From: an uncultured Collinsella sp.
Lineage (GTDB): Bacteria; Actinomycetota; Coriobacteriia; Coriobacteriales; Coriobacteriaceae
Assembly (NCBI GenBank): GCA_900554135.1
Contig: USFU01000070.1
Location: 1-8,183 of the forward strand
Direction of reading: 5' to 3'
Length of the DNA stretch: 8,183 nucleotides
Part shown: positions 1 through 6,947 of the stretch, one piece after another
Numbering within the stretch: position 1 is the stretch's first letter
Layout: each line of letters opens with the position of its first letter
Position numbers and translations under genes: made by a program
The notes under the pieces: generated by a model
The model's database searches: none
Told to the model about the DNA's origin: nothing
What the model saw: the letters and a program-made list of their open reading frames with translations, nothing else

Positions 1-176
1 GGTGTTTTTTGGCGGGGGCGGGGCGGGGCGCCCCCCACCACCACTTTTGGGGCGGGGGGGCTGGGGCGCAAACAACAAAACCCACGCTGGGGACCACGCC
101 TTAGGTATCGATTACTTCAGTCTGAAGGTACTAACTTGACAATCTCACAGAATAGCACAGGCATACCTGCCGAAAA
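1..176. other. Gene-free left edge with G-rich low-complexity sequence
   Basis: I see no credible gene here. Positions 1 to about 70 consist mostly of long G runs, one C run (31-36), ACC repeats and a T6 run, unlike anything else in the window. From about 71 the composition becomes ordinary and AT-richer. A perfect TTGACA hexamer stands at 136-141 on the plus strand, but no good -10 box follows at normal spacing and no plus-strand gene lies downstream. The G-rich part could be a true repeat or G-quadruplex-forming stretch, or an error-prone contig end. The sequence alone does not decide between these. Confidence 0.5.
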
Positions 177-255
177 GGGACAGGTTTATTTTGGTAGGTT
201 TTATCAGGGGAAACGACAGTTGCCCATATAAAACCGACCAAAATAAACCTGTCCC
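177..255. repeat. Palindromic element with 28-base arms
   Basis: The left arm (177-204) and right arm (228-255) are inverted repeats matching at 27 of 28 positions; the single mismatch pairs position 196 with 236. The arms start and end with GGGACAGG and CCTGTCCC. The 23-base spacer (205-227) can itself pair partly (GGG with CCC, AAC with GTT), so the whole unit can fold into one long hairpin. Read on the minus strand it is followed by TTTT (176-173), so it could also act as a strong terminator behind clpX. It carries no ORF. Its AT-rich arms differ from the GC-rich genes beside it. Family knowledge suggests a REP- or MITE-like mobile palindrome; that is inference, since only one copy is visible here. 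Confidence 0.8.
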
Positions 256-262
256 TAAATGG

Positions 263-292
263 CAGGCCCCGCGGTGGTTGCCGCGGGGCCTG
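263..292 (-). terminator. GC-rich hairpin, probable clpX terminator
   Basis: A perfect 12-bp stem (263-274 with 281-292) has a 6-base loop and begins 12 bases after the clpX stop codon. The tract that follows on the minus strand is only CCATTTA, so the U-tract is poor for an intrinsic terminator. The palindrome at 177-255 begins a few bases further on and ends in TTTT, so the two may together stop transcription. Confidence 0.6.
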
Positions 293-304
293 AATTCAAG
301 CTAT

Positions 305-1717
305 TTAGCCGTAGATGCGTTGGGGCTGTTCTTCGCCCTTTACGGAGGCTTCGGTCACAACGACCTTGGAAACGCCCTCCTCGCTGGGGAGGTCGAACAT
401 CGTCTGCTGCAGCACGTCCTCGCAGATGGCGCGCAGGCCGCGGGCGCCGGTCTTGCGGGCGAGCGCCATGCGGGCGATCTCGTGCAGGGCCGCGTCCTCA
501 AACTCCAGGTCGACGTCCTCGAGCTGGAACATCTTGCGGTACTGGCGCACCACGGCGTTCTTGGGCTCGGTCAGAATCGACACCAGGTCGTCCTCATCAA
601 GCGCCTGCGTCTGGGTGACGACGGGCGTACGTCCCACAAACTCGGGGATCATGCCAAAAGCGTTGAGGTCCTGCGGGAGCACCTGACGCAGTAGGTCGTT
701 CTCGTCGACCGAGGTGGGGCCAGCGATCTCGGAGTTAAAGCCCACGCCCTTGTTGCCTACGCGATCGGCGATGATCTTATCCAGACCCACAAAGGCACCG
801 CCGCAGATGAACAGAATGTTCGTCGTGTCGATCTGCAGCAGCTCCTGCTGGGGATGCTTGCGGCCGCCGGTGGGCGGAACGCTGGCCACCGTGCCCTCAA
901 GAATCTTAAGCAGCGCCTGCTGAACGCCCTCGCCCGAAACATCGCGGGTAATGGAGAGGTTCTCGGCCTTGCGGGCGATCTTATCAATCTCGTCAACGTA
1001 GATAATGCCAACCTGCGCGCGCTCAATGTCACCATCGGCAGCATTGATGAGCTTGAGCAGGATGTTCTCCACGTCCTCGCCCACGTAACCGGCCTCGGTG
1101 AGCGCGGTGGCGTCGGCGATGGCAAACGGCACCTCGAGGATGCGCGCGAGCGTCTGGGCAAGCAGGGTCTTACCGGTACCGGTGGGACCGAGCAGCAAAA
1201 TGTTGGACTTGGCGAGCTCCACCTCGTCCATGTCATCGTCAAACTGTGCGCCCATACCGTCAGCCTCATCAAAGGCGGACACCGCGGCACCGCCCTCAAT
1301 CACGCGGCGATAGTGATTGTACACGGCAACCGACATGGCGCGCTTGGCGTCCTCCTGGCCCATAACATAGGCCGAAAGCTCGTCATAGATCTCGTGCGGC
1401 GTCGGCACGTGCGTGATGACCTGACGGTCGTCCTCGAGCTCAAAGCCCTCGGTCTCGGGGTCAACGGCGGGCTGAGACGCAGCCTGGCCGTGGTCGTTGA
1501 GGAAACCCGGAAGATTGCCGTTACGGGCAGCGTCCATAAAGTCCGAAGCCAGCGACTCCTCCAGGATCTCGGAGCAGGCGGCGACGCATTCGTCGCAGAT
1601 AAAGATGTTGGTCGGGCCCTTTACGAGACGACGGACCTGGCCCTGCTCTTTTCCGCAGAAGGAGCAGCGGATGGGGTTGCCGTTCTCGTCAAAGTTGTCC
1701 TGCATGTTACCTGCCAT
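305..1717 (-). CDS. clpX: ClpX, ATP-dependent unfoldase of the ClpXP protease
   Basis: ClpX is a hexameric AAA+ ATPase that recognises, unfolds and threads substrates into ClpP in the cytoplasm. The 470-residue product shows an N-terminal C4 zinc-binding domain (C18, C21, C41, C44), Walker A GPTGTGKT (177-184), pore loop GYVG (210-213), Walker B IIYVDEID (238-245), the RKH pore loop (286-288), a VGF tripeptide (325-327) where ClpP-docking IGF-type loops sit, EFVGR (359-363) and sensor II GARGLR (424-429). All key residues are present. It is longer than the usual roughly 420 residues, partly because of an acidic insertion around 141-168, just before the Walker A strand. The ATG at 1717 is chosen because AAGGA (1726-1730) lies 8 bases upstream; an in-frame ATG at 1705 is a weaker alternative, and an upstream ATG at 1738 lies inside clpP. 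The start is one base after the clpP stop, which implies translational coupling. Confidence 0.97.
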   Translation of the reverse strand: MAGNMQDNFDENGNPIRCSFCGKEQGQVRRLVKGPTNIFICDECVAACSEILEESLASDFMDAARNGNLPGFLNDHGQAASQPAVDPETEGFELEDDRQVITHVPTPHEIYDELSAYVMGQEDAKRAMSVAVYNHYRRVIEGGAAVSAFDEADGMGAQFDDDMDEVELAKSNILLLGPTGTGKTLLAQTLARILEVPFAIADATALTEAGYVGEDVENILLKLINAADGDIERAQVGIIYVDEIDKIARKAENLSITRDVSGEGVQQALLKILEGTVASVPPTGGRKHPQQELLQIDTTNILFICGGAFVGLDKIIADRVGNKGVGFNSEIAGPTSVDENDLLRQVLPQDLNAFGMIPEFVGRTPVVTQTQALDEDDLVSILTEPKNAVVRQYRKMFQLEDVDLEFEDAALHEIARMALARKTGARGLRAICEDVLQQTMFDLPSEEGVSKVVVTEASVKGEEQPQRIYG

Positions 1718-1718
1718 C

Positions 1719-2339
1719 CTAGGCGTCCTTCGCGGCAAGATCGCGCGAGGTGACGATTCGGTCGATCAGGCCGTAGTCGAGGGCCTCGGCAGCGGTCAGG
1801 TAGTTGTCGCGCTCGGTATCGGCCTGGACCTTCTCGATCGGCTGGCCCGAGGCGTCGGACAGGATCTGGTTGAGCTCGCGGCGGGTCTTCTTGATCTCCT
1901 CGGCCACAATCTCGATCTCGGTCTGCTGACCCTGGGCACCGCCGCTGGGCTGGTGAATCATAACCTTGGAGTGCGGCAGGCAGAAGCGCTTGCCCTTGGC
2001 GCCGGCCGAAAGCAGCACGGCGGCCATGGACGCGGCCATACCCACGCAAATGGTGGAGACCTGCGGCTTAATGAAGTTCATGGTGTCCAGAATCGCCAGG
2101 CCAGAGTAGACCTCGCCACCGGGCGAATTGATGTAGAGCGAGATATCCTTCTCGGCATCCTGGCTCTCAAGATGCAGCAGCTGGGCAACGACCAGGTTGG
2201 CGCTGACGGAGTTGATCTCCTCGCCCAAGAAGATGATGCGGTCGTTGAGCAGGCGCGAATAGATATCGTAGCTGCGCTCGCCGCGCGGCGTCTGCTCGAT
2301 AACGTATGGCACGAGGGCGGAATCGAACTTAGCGATCAT
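1719..2339 (-). CDS. clpP: ClpP, serine protease subunit of the Clp protease
   Basis: ClpP forms the barrel-shaped tetradecameric peptidase that degrades proteins delivered by ClpX or other Clp ATPases. The 206-residue product carries the full catalytic triad: Ser104 in GMAASMAA, His129 in MIHQP and Asp178 in TERD, with the same spacing as in the E. coli enzyme. The [11 protein letters not shown] segment (21-31) and YINSPGG (69-75) are also typical. There are three closely spaced in-frame ATGs. I favour the third (2339) because GGAG lies 6 bases before it, whereas the first two (2351 and 2345) have only very close purine runs. It is followed immediately by clpX and preceded by tig, the usual tig-clpP-clpX order. 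Only one clpP is visible; many actinobacterial relatives have two, so another copy may exist elsewhere. Confidence 0.97.
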   Translation of the reverse strand: MIAKFDSALVPYVIEQTPRGERSYDIYSRLLNDRIIFLGEEINSVSANLVVAQLLHLESQDAEKDISLYINSPGGEVYSGLAILDTMNFIKPQVSTICVGMAASMAAVLLSAGAKGKRFCLPHSKVMIHQPSGGAQGQQTEIEIVAEEIKKTRRELNQILSDASGQPIEKVQADTERDNYLTAAEALDYGLIDRIVTSRDLAAKDA

Positions 2340-2384
2340 ACGCATCTCCATTTCTCTTACGGACCAATAATGGTTCTAGACAAA

Positions 2385-2425
2385 CGTACGGTGCCCGCAT
2401 GCTATGCATTGGCTGGCACCGTACG
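2385..2425. promoter_or_regulatory. Large dyad between tig and clpP
   Basis: Two perfect 11-base arms (2385-2395 and 2415-2425, CGTACGGTGCC and its complement) are separated by 19 bases. The dyad lies 45 bases upstream of the chosen clpP start. On the minus strand it is followed only by GTTTGTC, so it is a weak candidate for a tig terminator. It could equally be an operator or an attenuator controlling clpPX. The same intergenic gap (2340-2501) holds a smaller dyad at 2467-2480 (GCGCAT arms, 2-base centre) and a CCGG-ATAA-CCGG dyad at 2432-2443. I found no convincing -35/-10 pair for clpP; transcription could also continue from tig. Confidence 0.5.
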
Positions 2426-2501
2426 AAGCAACCGGATAACCGGCTTATAACTTTACCCCATCACGGGCGCATCCATGCGCTCGCGGAAAAGGTGGCGAGA
2501 A

Positions 2502-3800
2502 TTACTCGGCGTCCTTGGCGGTCTCGTCGACCTCGGTCACCTTGGCGTTCTCGACCAGGTGGTCGACGGCCTTGGAGCGACGGATGGACTCGCGGACGGC
2601 AGGCATGCGGCCATCGGCGATGAACTCGGCCTTGGAAGCCTCGACGTCCTTGACGCCGGCCTTCTCGAACTCGGCGTTGATGTCGTCCTCGGTGACCTCG
2701 ATCTTGAGCTCACGGGCGAGAGCGTCGAGAGCCAGGGACTCACGGGCAACGTCGTTGGCCTGCTTGTGCAGGTCGCCGATGAACTGCTCCATGGTCAGGC
2801 CGGAAGCGGGCAGCCAGGTGTCCAGCGTCATGCCGCGGGCAGCGAGGTTGGACAGGAAGTTCTGGCCGAGCTCCTCAAAGACGGACTGCTCGTAGTCGGC
2901 GTCCATCTCGTCGAGCTGCAGACGCTCGGCGAGAGCGGAGACGCAACGGTTCTCCTTCTCGGCCGGGAGGCGGGAAGCCTTGTCCTGCTCGATCTCGAGC
3001 TTGATGGCATCGCGCATGGCGTCGATGCTGTCGAAGCCAAAGTCGGACTTGACGAGCTCGTCGGTGAGCTCAGGGGTGTTGCGGACCTTGATGCCCTTGA
3101 CGGTGACCTCGACGGTGTGAGTCTCGGCCTCCTCGCCCTCCTCGACCTCGTCGGTCCAGGTGACGGTCTTGACGTCGTCAACGTTGGCACCGATCAGGGC
3201 CTCGTTGAACTCCTTGGGGTTGCTGTCGCTACCGGCGATGAGCATGCGGCCCTCGGCAGCGAAATTGTCGGCGTTCTCGACGGCCTTGAGGTCGACAGTG
3301 ACGTAGTCCTCGGCCTCGACGGCGCGGCCCTCGACGTCCTCGAAGGTAGCGCGGTAGTTGAGGAGCATCTCGACCTGGTTGTTGATCTCGGACTCGGTGA
3401 CCTCCGCGGGAGGCATCTCGATCTCGACGGCGTCGAAGGAGGAGAGCTCAGCGGCAGGACGCAGGGAGAACTCGACGGTGTAGGTGTAGTCCTCGTGATC
3501 CTTGGCGAGGTCGAGCTCCTTGTAGTCACCGCTCTTGGTGGGGACGATGTCCAGCTCGTTGAGGACGGCGGGCTCGTTGGCGGCGATCAGGTCGTTGGTG
3601 GCCTGAGCGAGGGTAGCCTCGGCGCCAAGAGCAGAGTCGATGACCGGACGGGGAGCCTTACCGGCGCGGAAGCCCGGGAAGCGGTACTTCTTGGCGGTAT
3701 CCTTGTAGGCCTTCTTGATCGCGGCGTCGACGTCGGCGGCCGGGATGGTGACCGTAGCGGTGAGCTTGGCGTCCTTGACGTCAGAAGCGGTGATGTTCAA
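2502..3800 (-). CDS. tig: Trigger factor, ribosome-associated chaperone
   Basis: Trigger factor docks at the ribosome exit tunnel and shields nascent chains. I place the start at TTG 3800, giving 432 residues. AGGAGG (3807-3812) lies exactly 6 bases before it, and the ribosome-docking signature GFRAGKAP then falls at residues 43-50, the same numbering as in E. coli trigger factor. An ATG-initiated frame reaching 3857 would add 19 residues encoded by the ribosome-binding site and a probable promoter. Domains: ribosome-binding tail (1 to about 115), a PPIase-like middle domain (about 150-245) and a helical C-terminal chaperone domain (about 245-415) with an acidic end. In the docking loop Ala46 replaces the Lys of E. 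coli FRK. The FKBP signature in the middle domain is strongly degenerate. clpP and clpX follow downstream on the same strand, the common arrangement. Confidence 0.95.
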   Translation of the reverse strand: MNITASDVKDAKLTATVTIPAADVDAAIKKAYKDTAKKYRFPGFRAGKAPRPVIDSALGAEATLAQATNDLIAANEPAVLNELDIVPTKSGDYKELDLAKDHEDYTYTVEFSLRPAAELSSFDAVEIEMPPAEVTESEINNQVEMLLNYRATFEDVEGRAVEAEDYVTVDLKAVENADNFAAEGRMLIAGSDSNPKEFNEALIGANVDDVKTVTWTDEVEEGEEAETHTVEVTVKGIKVRNTPELTDELVKSDFGFDSIDAMRDAIKLEIEQDKASRLPAEKENRCVSALAERLQLDEMDADYEQSVFEELGQNFLSNLAARGMTLDTWLPASGLTMEQFIGDLHKQANDVARESLALDALARELKIEVTEDDINAEFEKAGVKDVEASKAEFIADGRMPAVRESIRRSKAVDHLVENAKVTEVDETAKDAE

Positions 3801-3806
3801 CACGTT

Positions 3807-3812
3807 CCTCCT
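3807..3812 (-). promoter_or_regulatory. Ribosome binding site that fixes the tig TTG start
   Basis: AGGAGG on the minus strand is followed by AACGTG and then TTG at 3800-3798. The 6-base spacing is optimal for TTG. The GTG just before it (3803-3801) would be only 3 bases away, and the ATG at 3815 overlaps the motif. Confidence 0.8.
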
Positions 3813-3824
3813 CATACTGCCCAG

Positions 3825-3854
3825 CTTATCTGAGGTGCTGGTACCTTTATGCAA
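3825..3854 (-). promoter_or_regulatory. Possible tig promoter
   Basis: On the minus strand TTGCAT (3854-3849) and GATAAG (3830-3825) are separated by 18 bases, a moderate match to housekeeping sigma-factor boxes. Transcription would start about 15-20 bases before the tig TTG codon, leaving a short leader with the AGGAGG site. The match is partial, so this is tentative. Confidence 0.35.
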
Positions 3855-3855
3855 C

Positions 3856-3883
3856 AAAGAGTCGCGACGGCGGGAGCCGACGC
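3856..3883 (-). terminator. Possible terminator behind tRNA-Leu
   Basis: Arms 3864-3871 and 3876-3883 pair over 8 positions with one central mismatch and a 4-base loop, 8 bases after the tRNA 3' end. The minus-strand tail is GACTCTTTG, a short and imperfect U-tract. It would separate the tRNA transcript from the tig promoter. Confidence 0.4.
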
Positions 3884-3891
3884 AGGTGCGA

Positions 3892-3975
3892 TGGTGCGGG
3901 CGAAAGGACTCGAACCTTCACGGGAATCCCACCAGAACCTAAATCTGGCGCGTCTACCAATTCCGCCACGCCCGC
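3892..3975 (-). tRNA. tRNA-Leu (anticodon UAG)
   Basis: The minus strand folds as a class II tRNA. The acceptor stem is GCGGGCG with CGCCCGC, followed by discriminator A and an encoded CCA (3894-3892). The D-arm contains GGTAGAC. The anticodon stem CCAGA/TCTGG closes the loop TTTAGGT, giving anticodon TAG, which reads CUN leucine codons. A long variable arm (about TGGGATTCCCG) is typical of leucine tRNAs, and the T-loop is TTCGAGT. Total length is 84 bases including CCA. It stands alone, with its own probable extended -10 promoter upstream and a weak hairpin downstream. Confidence 0.97.
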
Positions 3976-3994
3976 ATGAGCGCACAGATTAGGA

Positions 3995-4003
3995 ATGATA
4001 GCA
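3995..4003 (-). promoter_or_regulatory. Probable extended -10 promoter for tRNA-Leu
   Basis: The minus strand reads TGCTATCAT (4003-3995): a TATCAT box matching the consensus at 5 of 6 positions, with an upstream TG extension. Transcription would start roughly a dozen bases before the mature tRNA 5' end. No good -35 box lies 16-18 bases upstream, as is common for extended -10 promoters. Confidence 0.4.
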
Positions 4004-4061
4004 GATACGAGCGACAAGCGCACGCACACGTTTTACAGGCTCACGACCTCACCACGAGTAC

Positions 4062-4086
4062 AAAAGACGGGGCGAGTTGCCCCGCC
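4062..4086 (-). terminator. Intrinsic terminator of the hydroxylase operon
   Basis: On the minus strand an 8-bp stem GGCGGGGC/GCCCCGTC (4086-4079 with 4073-4066, one G-U pair) has a 5-base loop and is followed by TTTTG. It starts 29 bases after the TAG stop of the large hydroxylase subunit. Confidence 0.75.
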
Positions 4087-4115
4087 CCGCCCATTACGAC
4101 TTGTTCGCTGACCCG

Positions 4116-6947
4116 CTACTCCCCCAGCAGGGCCTTCTCGGGCGTGATGGGCAGCGAGCGAACCTGATGTCCGGTGGCGTGTGCCACGGCCGAGGCCACG
4201 GCGGCGAGCGGCGTGTTGATGACGACCTCGCCGATCGACTTGGCGCCAAACGGGCCCGTCGGCTCGTAGCTCGGCTCAAAGGCCACGCGAATGCTGCCGA
4301 TATCCAGGCGCGTGGGCAGCTTGTAGCTCATAAAGTTGCCGGTGCGCAGGCGGCCGCGGTCATCGTGCTCGACAATCTCGTAGAGCGCATGGCCAATGCC
4401 CTGGGCAATGCCGCCCTCGGCCTGGACACGCGCGAGCGCCTCGTTGATCACGGTACCGCAGTCAACGGCGGCGGCGTAATCCACCACGGTAACCTTGCCG
4501 GTGGCCTTGTCGACCTCGACCTCGGCAATGCCGGCCATAAACGGTGGAGGCGAAACGGGCAGGCAGGCAGAGGCGTGCGAGGTGAGCGCGTCGCCGCCCG
4601 CGATGTTCTTGACGCACAGGTTGGCAAAGTCGCGCAGCGTGAGGTAGCGGTTCTGCTCGCGGGCGGCGCGCTCGTCGGACAGGCGCACGTACTGGCCATC
4701 AAAGACCACGTCGGCGGCGTCCACGTCCCACATCTGGGCAGCCTTGGCACAAATCTTCTCACGCAGCTCGGTCGCGGCGTTCTTGGCGGCAAGGCCCGTC
4801 ACGTACGTGCCCGAGCTCGCGTACGAGCCGGCGTCGAACGGCGACACGTCGGTGTCCACGCCGCGCACCACGATCAGCGAGCTCTCCACGCCCAGCTCCT
4901 CGGCGGCAATCTGCGCCAGGATCGTATCGACGCCCATGCCGTTATCGGTAGCGCCGGTGCCGATAGTAATGAAGCCGTCCTCTTCCAGGCGCATGTCGAT
5001 GCCGGCGATATCCACGTTGGAAATGCCCGACCCCTGCATGGTGAGTGCACAGCCCAGAGCACGCACGCGGTCGCCCAGGTCCACGGCCAGCGGCTTGTCG
5101 CGCCAACCGATCATGTCCATCGCGCGCAGCAGGCAGCGGTCGAGCGCGCAGGCGTTGAGCTTCTCGTTGTAGTACTGCGGCATGACCTCGCCCTCGCGCA
5201 CAATGTTCTTAAGGCGCAGGTCGGCGGGGTCCATGTGCAGCATGTCGGCGAGCTCGTTGACGGCGCTCTCCACGGCAAACTGGCCCTGGGTGGCACCGTA
5301 GCCGCGATACGCGCCGCCGCGGTTGGTATTGGTGTAGACGGCATCCCACCTAAAGCGGCTCGCCTTCACATGGTTGTAGATCGGCAGGCTCTTGTGTCCC
5401 GAGAGGCCGATCGTCGTGGTGGCATGTTCGCCGTACGCGCCGGCGTTGGACAACGTGTGCAGGTCGATAGCCGTGATGGTGCCGTCGTTCATGGCGCCCA
5501 GCTTAACGGTCATCTGCATCTGGTGGCGCGAGTTGCCCGCGGTGATGGTCTCCTCGCGGGTGTAGCAGCAATAGCTCGGACGGCCGGTCTGCTGGGTCAC
5601 GAACGCCACGAAGATCTCGCAGCAGCCCGTCTGCTTGGAGCCAAAGCCACCACCGATGCGCGGCTTAATAACCTGTACCTGCGACTGCGGAATGTCGAGC
5701 GACTGCGCGACCATGCGGCGCACGTGGAAGGGCACCTGCGTAGAGGTGGTCACCGAGATGCGGCCGAACGCGTCGGTCGTCGCGAAGGCACGGAAGGTTT
5801 CCATGGGCGCGGTCTGCGTGGCCTGGCTGGTGTAAGTGCGCTCAAAGACGATGTCGCTCTGGGCGAAGGCCTCGTCCAGATCGCCATAATCGCTGGTACC
5901 GCTACACACCAGGTTGCGCGGGACATCGCCGCCCTGCGGGAACATAAAGGTCACGTCGCCCTCGGGGTGGACCACGATGTCGTTATCGAGTGCCTGGGTA
6001 AAGTCGAGCAGCGGCTCGAGCACCTCGTAGTCGACTTTGATGAGCTTGAGCGCCTTATCGGCGGCCTCCTCGGTCTCGGCGGCGACAATCGCCACCTCCT
6101 CGTTTTGATAGCGCACGAGGTTCTCGAGGATCAGGCGGTCGTAGGGACTCGGCTGCGGATAGCTCTGGCCGGCGATGGTAAAGCGGCGTTTGGGCACGTC
6201 CTCGTAGGTGTAGACGCCAACGACACCGGGCACCTTCAGGGCGCGCGACGTATCGATGGAGCGGATCTTGGCGCGAGCATACGGGCTGCGCTTGAGTTTG
6301 ACGATGAGCGCGCCGGCGGGCACCATATCGCCCGTGTAGACGGGACGGCCCTCGAGCAGGGCCTTCGAATCCTTCTTGGGCTGCTTGTGGGTAATCTGCT
6401 TGTAGGAGACGCCGTCAGAGCTGGTGTCGTTGACCGGCAGCTCGGGCATCTCAAAGCCCACCTGCACGCCGGATTCGTTAAGGAAGCGGACGATGGCGCG
6501 CAGCTGGCTCTCGTAGCCGCTGCAACGGCACAGGTTGCCGGCGAGCTGGCGCGAGAGCTCCTCGCGCGTGGCGACGAGGCTCGGGTCCTCCTTGGCGGCG
6601 CGGGCGAGCGCCAGCACGTTCATGATGAGGCCAGGGGCGCAAAAACCGCACTGCTCAGCACCTTCGGCAGCCATCGCACGGGCGAGAGCCTCGGACTCGG
6701 CCTTAAGGCCCTCAAGCGTGGTGATGTTGTGTCCCTCAACACGGGCGGCGGGAACTGAGCAGCTCAGCACCGGGTCGCCGTCGAGCCACACCGTGCACAG
6801 GCCGCAGTTGGTGGTTTCGCAGGCACAGCGCACCGACGCGCAACCCTGCTCGCGCAGCAACGCAAAGAGCATGGTGTCGGGGGCAATCTGAACCTTGACC
6901 TTGCGGCCGTTGAGCGTAAAGGAAAGATCGATGAGTTTGGCAGCCAT
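4116..6947 (-). CDS. Xanthine dehydrogenase-family hydroxylase, fused [2Fe-2S] and molybdopterin subunit (XdhD-like)
   Basis: The 943-residue protein joins two parts that are separate subunits in many bacterial enzymes. Residues 1 to about 157 form the two-cluster iron-sulphur domain: a plant-ferredoxin cluster (C43, C48, C51, C63) and the helical cluster (C100, C103, C140, C142). From about 195 it is the molybdopterin catalytic part: the a/b hammerhead domain, then the cofactor-binding domains with Q404 (STQ), GGGFGSKQ (432-439), YRGYG with R548, and GAKSIGE with the probable catalytic base E907. Numbered against bovine xanthine oxidase, Q404, R548 and E907 match Q767, R880 and E1261, but Q439 replaces E802. 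From memory, E. coli XdhD (putative hypoxanthine oxidase) shares the fusion, the SKQ motif and the SP-D residues near 267-270. The likely reaction is hydroxylation of a purine or similar heterocycle, passing electrons through the FeS clusters to the FAD partner; the substrate is unproven. GAGG lies 7 bases before the ATG, which overlaps the upstream stop (TAATG). Confidence 0.9.
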   Translation of the reverse strand: MAAKLIDLSFTLNGRKVKVQIAPDTMLFALLREQGCASVRCACETTNCGLCTVWLDGDPVLSCSVPAARVEGHNITTLEGLKAESEALARAMAAEGAEQCGFCAPGLIMNVLALARAAKEDPSLVATREELSRQLAGNLCRCSGYESQLRAIVRFLNESGVQVGFEMPELPVNDTSSDGVSYKQITHKQPKKDSKALLEGRPVYTGDMVPAGALIVKLKRSPYARAKIRSIDTSRALKVPGVVGVYTYEDVPKRRFTIAGQSYPQPSPYDRLILENLVRYQNEEVAIVAAETEEAADKALKLIKVDYEVLEPLLDFTQALDNDIVVHPEGDVTFMFPQGGDVPRNLVCSGTSDYGDLDEAFAQSDIVFERTYTSQATQTAPMETFRAFATTDAFGRISVTTSTQVPFHVRRMVAQSLDIPQSQVQVIKPRIGGGFGSKQTGCCEIFVAFVTQQTGRPSYCCYTREETITAGNSRHQMQMTVKLGAMNDGTITAIDLHTLSNAGAYGEHATTTIGLSGHKSLPIYNHVKASRFRWDAVYTNTNRGGAYRGYGATQGQFAVESAVNELADMLHMDPADLRLKNIVREGEVMPQYYNEKLNACALDRCLLRAMDMIGWRDKPLAVDLGDRVRALGCALTMQGSGISNVDIAGIDMRLEEDGFITIGTGATDNGMGVDTILAQIAAEELGVESSLIVVRGVDTDVSPFDAGSYASSGTYVTGLAAKNAATELREKICAKAAQMWDVDAADVVFDGQYVRLSDERAAREQNRYLTLRDFANLCVKNIAGGDALTSHASACLPVSPPPFMAGIAEVEVDKATGKVTVVDYAAAVDCGTVINEALARVQAEGGIAQGIGHALYEIVEHDDRGRLRTGNFMSYKLPTRLDIGSIRVAFEPSYEPTGPFGAKSIGEVVINTPLAAVASAVAHATGHQVRSLPITPEKALLGE

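Noticed and set aside
136..164. Perfect TTGACA at 136-141 as a plus-strand promoter
   Set aside because: No acceptable -10 box occurs 16-18 bases downstream, and no plus-strand gene follows; the next structures are the palindrome and the 3' end of clpX.
191..694. Short plus-strand frames starting in or near the palindrome
   Set aside because: They run from the hairpin into the antisense strand of clpX, and show no domain or start signal.
854..2450. Long plus-strand frames antisense to clpX and clpP
   Set aside because: They are shadows of the two well-supported Clp genes, with no own ribosome-binding sites or domains.
2475..3833. A 452-codon open frame on the plus strand, antisense to tig
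   Set aside because: Its translation is low-complexity, rich in L, V, G and D, which is the shadow of an acidic, lysine-rich protein. The opposite strand is clearly trigger factor.
3897..3975. tRNA gene as an integration site for a genomic island
   Set aside because: No integrase, no repeated tRNA 3' end and no compositional change were seen on either side within the window.
3847..4029. A 60-codon minus-strand frame across the tRNA region
   Set aside because: It is a read-through of tRNA-Leu; the AGVAELVDAP-type peptide is a well-known false translation of such tRNAs.
4077..6758. An 893-codon open frame on the plus strand, antisense to the molybdenum hydroxylase
   Set aside because: It mirrors the true gene. 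In high-GC coding DNA the antisense frame often lacks stops because of the sense gene's codon bias. The translation shows no recognisable domain, whereas the minus-strand frame has all cofactor motifs.
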